Of a stretch of DNA of 34,267 bases, positions 29,536 through 34,267 are shown piece after piece. Positions within the stretch are counted from its first letter, which is position 1; every line of letters begins with the position of its first letter. Origin of the DNA: a virus. The notes under the pieces are model-generated. The model did no database searches, was not told the origin of the DNA, and worked only from the letters and a program-made list of their open reading frames with translations. The translations under genes were made by a program, and so were the position numbers. Location of the stretch: the IMG/VR virus record IMGVR_UViG_3300044646_000883, positions 1 to 34,267 of that record; one strand, written 5' to 3'.

Positions 29536-30375
29536 ATGGCTACTGAAGTAACCGATTTTTCCTTCGGGTTCGTCGATACTCCTGGCTTTAGGGAGTTTGA
29601 GGAAATACCGGATTACTCCTACCGGAGAGTCGTCTATTTTGCTTCGCCGTTTAGGGCGACCCAAGCCTTTTTCAAAGGCTCCGTAGTTCGCACTGCAACT
29701 GGTTCTGGTGTTGGTTCTTCCTCAACCTCAGCAGTTCGCATTGTGTTGCGAACCGCCACCGATTCAGGCAGTGGCGCAAGCAGCATTGCATACATTGAAG
29801 TGCTGCCTCGTTCTGCCAGCGGAACCGGAACAGGCACTTCTGGTGGGGGCGCAACATGGCTATACATTGCCCCACGCACCGCAACCGGTTTTGGCCTTGG
29901 CTCATCCACCGCAATTTCGGTTTTTGGCTCAGTCAGGACAGCAAGTGGTTCCGGTCTTGGCACATCATCCGTTACTTACAGGAAGGAACTTTTCAGAACC
30001 GCTACGGGCACAAACACAGCCACGGAAACGGCATCAGGCCGCAAGGTGTATCGAGTCACCGCTACTGGCTCTGGCACCAGCAGTGAAACACCAGCGTCTT
30101 TCGTCAAGTTGCTCATCTTCCGTCCACCAACCGATTCACTGGTGCGCTGGGCGGACTTCGCTGGGCGCGGCATTGCCAACAGGTTCTTTAGCCACGTTGT
30201 TCCTGGCGAACGCGGTCGCAACGTCTACAAGTTGATTGACGGCTCGTTCACAGAAAACGAGCAAAGGGACATTGCCATCATTGTCAAGACCTACTACGGT
30301 GGACATGAAAACATCGTCACCCAAAGCGAAAAGGACGAACTCATCGCCGCTGGGTACGGGGCCTACATAACCTGA
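29536..30375 (+). CDS. Tail or adaptor protein with seven Gly/Ser/Thr repeats
   Basis: A 279-residue protein with a short N-terminal domain (1-50), seven tandem repeats of about 20 residues (52-195) built on RTATGSGVGSSS-like cores, and a C-terminal domain (196-279) with RWADFAGRGIANRFFSHVVP, NVYKLIDGSFTENEQRDIAI and YYGGHENIV...ELIAAGYGAYIT. That C-terminus recurs in phage structural proteins. The repeats alternate flexible Gly/Ser and aromatic strand residues, probably a fibrous beta stalk. No ribosome-binding site precedes the ATG. Confidence 0.72.
   Translation: MATEVTDFSFGFVDTPGFREFEEIPDYSYRRVVYFASPFRATQAFFKGSVVRTATGSGVGSSSTSAVRIVLRTATDSGSGASSIAYIEVLPRSASGTGTGTSGGGATWLYIAPRTATGFGLGSSTAISVFGSVRTASGSGLGTSSVTYRKELFRTATGTNTATETASGRKVYRVTATGSGTSSETPASFVKLLIFRPPTDSLVRWADFAGRGIANRFFSHVVPGERGRNVYKLIDGSFTENEQRDIAIIVKTYYGGHENIVTQSEKDELIAAGYGAYIT
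29689..30120 (+). repeat. Seven tandem coding repeats, about 60 bp each
   Basis: Each unit starts with codons for R-[TS]-A-[TS]-[GD] followed by alternating Gly and Ser/Thr/Phe/Leu, then SS and a beta-strand-like stretch. Unit lengths are about 20, 20, 22, 20, 20, 19 and 23 codons. The last two are most diverged. DNA identity between units is low, so the array is old rather than recently expanded. Confidence 0.7.
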
Positions 30376-30384
30376 CGGGGGACA

Positions 30385-30621
30385 ATGAAGCACAGGGAAA
30401 CTCATCCGAACCTCGATGTTGAGGGCTGCTTTGCCTGCCGGATTTCACACGTTGCTGTTTCTGGCTCCGCGATGCCAACGCGCAGCAGGGCCGTGTCGGA
30501 CATGAACCACAAGGAACGCATCCTCGACAAAGACCTGGATGCCTACAAGAGAATACGCAAGACCGGCGGCCAGCCGACAAAGATTGACGGTGCTGCAAAA
30601 CTAGAGAAGATTGCCGATTGA
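30385..30621 (+). CDS. Small conserved phage protein of unknown function
   Basis: A 78-residue protein from ATG 30385 behind GGGGGAC. It contains HPNLDVEGCFACRISHVAVS, a CxxC with adjacent His that may bind metal, SGSAMPTRS, and KERILDKDLDAYKRIRKTGG then QPTKIDGAA. I recall this pattern as a small protein widespread in phages of Actinobacteria, located in the structural region. Its stop overlaps the glycosyltransferase start (TTGA). Confidence 0.72.
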   Translation: MKHRETHPNLDVEGCFACRISHVAVSGSAMPTRSRAVSDMNHKERILDKDLDAYKRIRKTGGQPTKIDGAAKLEKIAD

Positions 30622-31721
30622 ACTACCAATCTTGGCGAGGTTTTCCTGACCCAAGATACGGGTACGGCACAATGCTCAAGGGCTTTGTCGACCACGTCCC
30701 CGCTGACGTCACGCTGCACGAACATGCCGATGTCATGGTGTTCATGATGCAGCCGTTTCAAATGGGGCACTTCTATTCCGGGCAACACAAGACGTGCTTC
30801 ACGATGTGGGAATCGGACACGCTGCCTAAGCGCTTTGTTGACTGGCTACCCACATACGAACAGATAATCGTCCCCTGCACCCACAATCTGGACCTATTCT
30901 CAAGGCACCATCGAAACGTAAAACTCGTACCTCTGGGCGTGGATTTGAAGCGATGGAAGCCAAAGGACAGAAAGACAAACCCAAGGTTCAGATTCCATGC
31001 CGGTGGCTCTCAATGGATTCGCAAGGGATTGGACATAGTCCTTGAGGCTTTTCGACTTGCGAACCTTGATGCCGAACTGCACCTGAAGCCCAATCCAGAA
31101 GCCTTCGGGATGCCTGACCTTGACCTGCCCGACAATGTGTTTTTGCATCGGGGCTGGTTTACCGACGACCAAACCCTTGACTTCTTTCGTAGCGCAGACT
31201 GCTGGATAGCGGCAACCAGGGGCGAAGGTTTCGGGCTGATGCCATTGCAGGCCATGGCAAGCGGCATCCCGACAATTATGAACGCAGCATCGGGGCAGGG
31301 AGACTTTGCCCATCTAGCCCCCATCGTTATTTCCCACAAGCCCGCCCCGTCGGATTACGGCGGCATGTGGGACGAATCCGACCCGAAGGAACTGGCAGGG
31401 GCGATGTGCGAGATGTATGCCAATCATGACCGCTACCTTCGGCACGCCCAAAGCGTGCTACCCAAAGTGTCAGAATGGTCCTGGGAATCGGCTGCCCGAA
31501 AACTCGCGAACGCTTTGCCCGAAGGCAAAATGCTGGCAAAGCCCAAGTTAGAGATGGCAACTGTTTGGCATCATGTAGTGCTGAACAGAACCGAACAATG
31601 CGACATTGGCGACAAGTCCTATTACTTCGTCAAGGGCGTACCACTGCGAGTGCCCGAAAGGGTGCTTGGCGTTCTGCTCAGGACGGGGTATGTTGAATCC
31701 CACACGAAAGAAACCCTATGA
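30618..31721 (+). CDS. GT-B glycosyltransferase (family 4-like)
   Basis: A 367-residue protein from TTG 30618 (TTGA overlap). The GT-B C-terminal donor domain shows RFHAGGSQWIRKGLDIVLEA and RGEGFGLMPLQAMASGIPTI. The usual EX7E donor motif is E203 through Q211, with Gln in place of the second Glu. The N-terminal acceptor domain includes YYSGQHKTCF-like and PLGVDLKRWKP features. The enzyme should transfer a sugar from a nucleotide donor, perhaps to virion proteins, given its place among structural genes. Substrate unknown. It ends in an ATGA overlap with a basic mini-protein. Confidence 0.8.
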   Translation: MNYQSWRGFPDPRYGYGTMLKGFVDHVPADVTLHEHADVMVFMMQPFQMGHFYSGQHKTCFTMWESDTLPKRFVDWLPTYEQIIVPCTHNLDLFSRHHRNVKLVPLGVDLKRWKPKDRKTNPRFRFHAGGSQWIRKGLDIVLEAFRLANLDAELHLKPNPEAFGMPDLDLPDNVFLHRGWFTDDQTLDFFRSADCWIAATRGEGFGLMPLQAMASGIPTIMNAASGQGDFAHLAPIVISHKPAPSDYGGMWDESDPKELAGAMCEMYANHDRYLRHAQSVLPKVSEWSWESAARKLANALPEGKMLAKPKLEMATVWHHVVLNRTEQCDIGDKSYYFVKGVPLRVPERVLGVLLRTGYVESHTKETL

Positions 31722-31900
31722 AAAAGAAGACCAAATCAAGAGTCAATGAGGCGGGAAATTACACCAAGCCAGAAATGCGGAAGCGTCTATTCAAGAAAAT
31801 AAAAGCCGGTTCCAAGGGTGGAGACCCCGGCGAGTGGTCGGCGCGCAAGGCACAACTCCTTGCATCCGAATACAAGAAAGCCGGTGGAGGCTACAAATAA
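31718..31900 (+). CDS. Basic mini-protein 1
   Basis: A 60-residue protein from ATG 31718 (ATGA overlap) and ending in TAATG with the next. It reads MKKKTKSRVNEAGNYTKPEM and later RLFKKIKAGSKGGDPGEWSA followed by RKAQLLASEYKKAGGGYK. The GNYTKPEMRKRLF...GxPGEWSARKAQLLA pattern is one I recall from small proteins spread across many phages and environmental viruses. It is strongly basic and likely binds nucleic acid. Function unknown. Confidence 0.7.
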   Translation: MKKKTKSRVNEAGNYTKPEMRKRLFKKIKAGSKGGDPGEWSARKAQLLASEYKKAGGGYK

Positions 31901-32136
31901 TGGCGCTTGCGAAATCCCAGAAATCCTTGAAAAAATGGACCTCCCAAAAATGGCGCACGTCCGATGGCAAACCGTCAAAGGGCAAGAAGCGCTACCTGCC
32001 AGACGCGGCATGGAATGCGCTCAGCCCGTCTGAAAAAGCCGCAACAAACAGGGCGAAAGCCAAGGGTAATAAGGCTGGCAAACAGTTTGTCAAGCAACCC
32101 AAAAAGGTTGCGGAGAAAACCAAGAGGTACAGGTAA
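31900..32136 (+). CDS. Basic mini-protein 2, DUF5872-like
   Basis: A 78-residue protein from ATG 31900 (TAATG overlap on both sides). SLKKWTSQKWRTSDGKPSKG and RYLPDAAWNALSPSEKAATN, then GKQFVKQPKKVAEKTKRYR, match the layout of DUF5872, a small basic phage family. Half of the residues are Lys, Arg, Ser or Ala. It could compact DNA or RNA in the virion. An in-frame start at 31834 lies inside the previous gene and is unlikely. Confidence 0.72.
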   Translation: MALAKSQKSLKKWTSQKWRTSDGKPSKGKKRYLPDAAWNALSPSEKAATNRAKAKGNKAGKQFVKQPKKVAEKTKRYR

Positions 32137-32408
32137 TGGCAATCACATACCGGGGCGAACGCTTTGCTGGTTACAACAAGCCCAAACGCACCCCCAACGC
32201 CAAGAAGTCCCATGCAGTTCTTGCCAAGTCCGGCAGCCAGGTGAAGTTGATTCGCTTCGGCCAGCAGGGCGTCCAGGGTTCGCCAAAGAAGGCAGGCGAG
32301 TCAGCGGCATACCGCAAGCGTCGCGAATCCTTCAAGGCTCGTCACGCCAAGAACATTGCCAAGGGTAAGATGTCTGCGGCCTACTGGGCTGATAGAGTCA
32401 AGTGGTAA
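32136..32408 (+). CDS. Basic mini-protein 3
   Basis: A 90-residue protein from ATG 32136 (TAATG overlap). It contains GYNKPKRTPNAKKSHAVLAK, KLIRFGQQGVQGSP and the highly characteristic YRKRRESFKARHAKNIAKGK, ending AAYWADRVKW. I recall the RRESFKARHAKNIAKGKMSAAYWADKVKW-type ending as strongly conserved in phages of diverse hosts. Its function is unknown, but the charge suggests nucleic-acid binding. Confidence 0.75.
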   Translation: MAITYRGERFAGYNKPKRTPNAKKSHAVLAKSGSQVKLIRFGQQGVQGSPKKAGESAAYRKRRESFKARHAKNIAKGKMSAAYWADRVKW

Positions 32409-32423
32409 CCGAAAGGAACAGAC

Positions 32424-32543
32424 ATGCCCAAAGTTGGTAAGAAGGAATTTTCCTACAGCAAGAAGGGAATGGCAATGGCTAAGGCCGAGGCCAAGAAGAC
32501 TGGTAAGCCCATGAAGATGGGTAAGGGAAAAAAGAAGAAGTGA
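32424..32543 (+). CDS. Basic mini-protein 4 (39 residues)
   Basis: A 39-codon frame from ATG 32424 behind GAAAGGA. It begins MPKVGKKEFSYSKKGMAMAK and ends KMGKGKKKK. The MPKVGKKxFxY-xKxG pattern recurs in phage genomes as a very small Lys-rich protein. It lies just before another basic frame and overlaps it by 4 bases (GTGA). It is shorter than usual cut-offs, but position, start signal and coupling support it. Confidence 0.65.
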   Translation: MPKVGKKEFSYSKKGMAMAKAEAKKTGKPMKMGKGKKKK

Positions 32544-32680
32544 AAGGTTCTAAGTCAAAGAAGCCTGCCAAGGAAATGGCAAAGCCGCCCAAGGGTAAAA
32601 AGGGCAAGCGCACTCGTAAGAGTTCTGCGAAGGCTCAGGCTGGTTCGTTTCCAGGGTACGGTACCTACGGAGTGAGATGA
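32540..32680 (+). CDS. Basic mini-protein 5 (46 residues)
   Basis: A 46-codon frame from GTG 32540 (GTGA overlap), ending in an ATGA overlap with the next gene. It starts MKGSKSKKPAKEMAKPPKGK and ends in QAGSFPGYGTYGVR, a Gly/Tyr/aromatic tail unlike the basic first half. No family recognised. Both junctions are of the coupled type used throughout this genome. Confidence 0.6.
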   Translation: MKGSKSKKPAKEMAKPPKGKKGKRTRKSSAKAQAGSFPGYGTYGVR

Positions 32681-33561
32681 CGACAGTTGCGACGGTCCTG
32701 AATAGGGCGTCGCGGCAGATGTTGGCAGGGGTCGTTGAAGAACGCAACAAACTGGCTGCGAGCCTCACGAGTGGTGACACGTCTGTCGCTGTCACTTACG
32801 ATTTGGGCGGCCTTCGCGCTGGTTCTGTATTCGAAATCGACGCTGAACTTTTCTACGTTTGGGAAGCGAACTCGGGCGCCAAGACGCTCACCGTCGAGAG
32901 AGGTTACGCAGGCACTACTGCAGCCTCGCACTCCTCCGGAGCGATAGTAACTCTCAACCCAAGATTCCCTCGAGCGCAATTGCTCGACGCACTGAATGCC
33001 GACATTGATGACTTGTCGTCCACGGCAAACGGTTTGTTCCGAGTGGTAAGCGTCGACCTTGCATACAACGGGTCGGACAGGCAAATCAACATTGCTTCTT
33101 CTGGGACGATTCTTCAATTGCTTGATGTCAGGCTTCGCTATCTGGCTGACGAGCACCCGGTCATTCACGGGGTGCGCTTGCAGACTGGCTTGCCCACCGG
33201 CGACTTCGCCTCCGGCAACACTCTCGTGCTTGATGAGTCAGTTATGGCAGGAACACTTAGGGTTCGATACAAGGCTCCGTTTGCGCGCGCCACATCAGAG
33301 TCCGACGACCTGACGACAAACTGCTTTGTGCCAACCACGTGCGAAGACATAGTTGAAATGGGTGTCATTCTGCGCATGATGGCCGGTCGCGAAATCAAGC
33401 GCAACTTCATAGAAGCACAGGGCGATACTCGCCGTCCAGACGAAGTGCAGGCTGGCGCAGTGACCAACTCAATCGCCAACATTCTGCGCCTGCGTCGAGA
33501 GCGAATCATTGCCGAAGCCGGTCGACTCAAGGCGCTGTACCCAATCAAGTTCAGGAAGTAG
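32677..33561 (+). CDS. Probable head-tail adaptor or tail protein
   Basis: A 294-residue protein from ATG 32677 (ATGA overlap). It opens with TVLNRASRQMLAGVVEERNK, then a beta-rich domain (DLGGLRAGSVFEIDAELFYV, TVERGYAGTTAASHSSGAIV), which resembles virion proteins carrying a small all-beta module that I associate with tail or adaptor proteins. The last 90 residues are helical and Arg-rich (RMMAGREIKRNFIEAQGDTR). No catalytic motif. Context: after the basic mini-proteins and before a tail protein, so probably a tail-completion or adaptor part. Confidence 0.65.
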   Translation: MTTVATVLNRASRQMLAGVVEERNKLAASLTSGDTSVAVTYDLGGLRAGSVFEIDAELFYVWEANSGAKTLTVERGYAGTTAASHSSGAIVTLNPRFPRAQLLDALNADIDDLSSTANGLFRVVSVDLAYNGSDRQINIASSGTILQLLDVRLRYLADEHPVIHGVRLQTGLPTGDFASGNTLVLDESVMAGTLRVRYKAPFARATSESDDLTTNCFVPTTCEDIVEMGVILRMMAGREIKRNFIEAQGDTRRPDEVQAGAVTNSIANILRLRRERIIAEAGRLKALYPIKFRK

Positions 33562-33564
33562 CCG

Positions 33565-34267
33565 ATGGCTACTATCACGCGTTTTACTGACGCGTTCCGA
33601 CCAGCCACTGGTTTCTATACGGGAACCGGAGCAACACAACTAGTTCCAAACGTATTCCCCGTGGCAATCAACGGCAGGCCGTACATGATTGACACCAAGA
33701 GCAGGGAGTTCACACGCCAGTTTGATGCCCGTGTCCGTGACTCGGTTGACCAGTCGACAGAGCCTGGCGAGTCAGCGCTGAACCCGCAAGGGTTGTGGCG
33801 TCGCTCGCAGTCGTCGTGGCATTACGGTGCGGGGCAGCAGTATTCGGATACGGCTGACGCTGAGTCGTTCAGGTTCTATGAGAGCAAGGGCGTGGACCCG
33901 TGGACGAAAGGTCGCTTATCGCTGCTGCGCGACACATCCAATGTTTACCCGACCTCAGGCACAAACCTGTATGCGGTGACAGCCGATGGGCGTTTGTACG
34001 GCACTGATGGACAGACCGTGAAGTACACCACCGATTTTGTAACGGTCACAACGGTGACAGGTACCAAGGCGTCAAACTTGTATTCGATTACGTCGGACGG
34101 CTACAACGTGTTCTACTCGTACGACAACGGCGACATCGACCAGACGAACGCTGGCATCTCCACGTCGTCGGCGTACATCACGGGTATCGAGGCTGGCGTT
34201 TTGGCGTATGTGCGTGGGCGTTTGATGGTCGCTGGTCAGGGTGTGGATAAGCGCAAGATTTGGAACA
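33565..34267 (+). CDS. Tail beta-propeller-like protein (partial, runs off the end)
   Basis: From ATG 33565 the frame stays open for 234 codons to the end of the window. The first part contains PYMIDTKSREFTRQFDARVR, DQSTEPGESALNPQGLWRRS and SKGVDPWTKGRLSLLRDTS, then repeated short strands of the LYAVTADGRLYGTDG and LYSITSDGYNVFYS kind, as in bladed beta-propellers. I recall this exact opening from large tail proteins of marine and actinobacterial phages. Codon endings shift toward G and T relative to the preceding genes. The C-terminus and true length are outside the window. Confidence 0.75.
   Translation, partial: MATITRFTDAFRPATGFYTGTGATQLVPNVFPVAINGRPYMIDTKSREFTRQFDARVRDSVDQSTEPGESALNPQGLWRRSQSSWHYGAGQQYSDTADAESFRFYESKGVDPWTKGRLSLLRDTSNVYPTSGTNLYAVTADGRLYGTDGQTVKYTTDFVTVTTVTGTKASNLYSITSDGYNVFYSYDNGDIDQTNAGISTSSAYITGIEAGVLAYVRGRLMVAGQGVDKRKIWN

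Noticed and set aside
1-34267. tRNA genes, CRISPR arrays, integrase and attachment sites, insertion sequences
   Set aside because: Looked for T-loop signatures, regular short repeats, tyrosine or serine recombinase motifs and terminal inverted repeats; none was convincing.

Overview
The window reads as part of a tailed, double-stranded DNA bacteriophage genome whose host is probably an actinobacterium. A compact WhiB-type iron-sulfur regulator, a VanY-like (M15) endolysin, small membrane proteins of the actinophage lysis type, frequent GTG starts, apparently leaderless transcripts, and Gram-positive LexA-type operators (CGAAC-N4-GTTCG) all point that way. The sequence is GC-rich by eye. With one possible exception at 430-552, every gene is on the + strand. 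Genes are packed tightly, mostly with ATGA, GTGA, TTGA or TAATG junctions. I see no integrase, tRNA, CRISPR array or insertion sequence. No DNA polymerase, primase or replicative helicase is visible, so these are either outside the window or absent.

Layout. (1) 1-2171: end of a glycine-rich tail-fibre gene, a small tail-associated protein, then a lysis block of several short membrane proteins, a holin-like protein, an M15 endolysin and a membrane-anchored coiled-coil protein. (2) 2125-5366: DNA metabolism and recombination, with two small PD-(D/E)XK-like proteins, a YqaJ-type exonuclease and an ERF/Rad52-like annealing protein. (3) 5367-7391: a doubly hairpinned RNA element, a secreted transglycosylase, a WhiB-like protein and a run of tiny genes, three of them Cys/His-rich mini zinc-finger proteins. 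(4) 7392-11594: an operon behind an SOS-box promoter, encoding a helix-turn-helix protein, a MoxR-type AAA+ ATPase, a von Willebrand factor A (VWA, MIDAS) protein, and two 229-residue proteins flanking the ATPase/VWA pair. (5) 11595-12640: two cassettes in tandem, each made of operator, promoter, gene and (for both) a GCAA-loop terminator; their genes are paralogues. (6) 12641-13043: a non-coding switch region. (7) 13044-34267: the virion block, with an HTH-fused large terminase, a Lys/Pro/Ala-rich protein, portal, a 1708-residue virion protein, three further probable virion proteins, scaffold, major capsid protein, a strong terminator, tail/adaptor proteins, a glycosyltransferase, a series of very basic mini-proteins, and the start of a tail beta-propeller-like protein that runs off the end.

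How it may work together. Three promoters carry a perfect GCGAAC-N4-GTTCGC palindrome abutting a TTGACT -35 box with exactly 17 bp to the -10, so one repressor, most simply host LexA, could silence the MoxR/VWA operon and both paralogue cassettes together. The virion genes instead show a different signal, TGTGnTAnnGT, placed very close to start codons. The most unusual content is the SOS-type regulon of a MoxR-VWA machine plus two duplicated self-contained cassettes. Its function is unknown to me; host takeover, chaperone-like remodelling or defence against other phages are only hypotheses.
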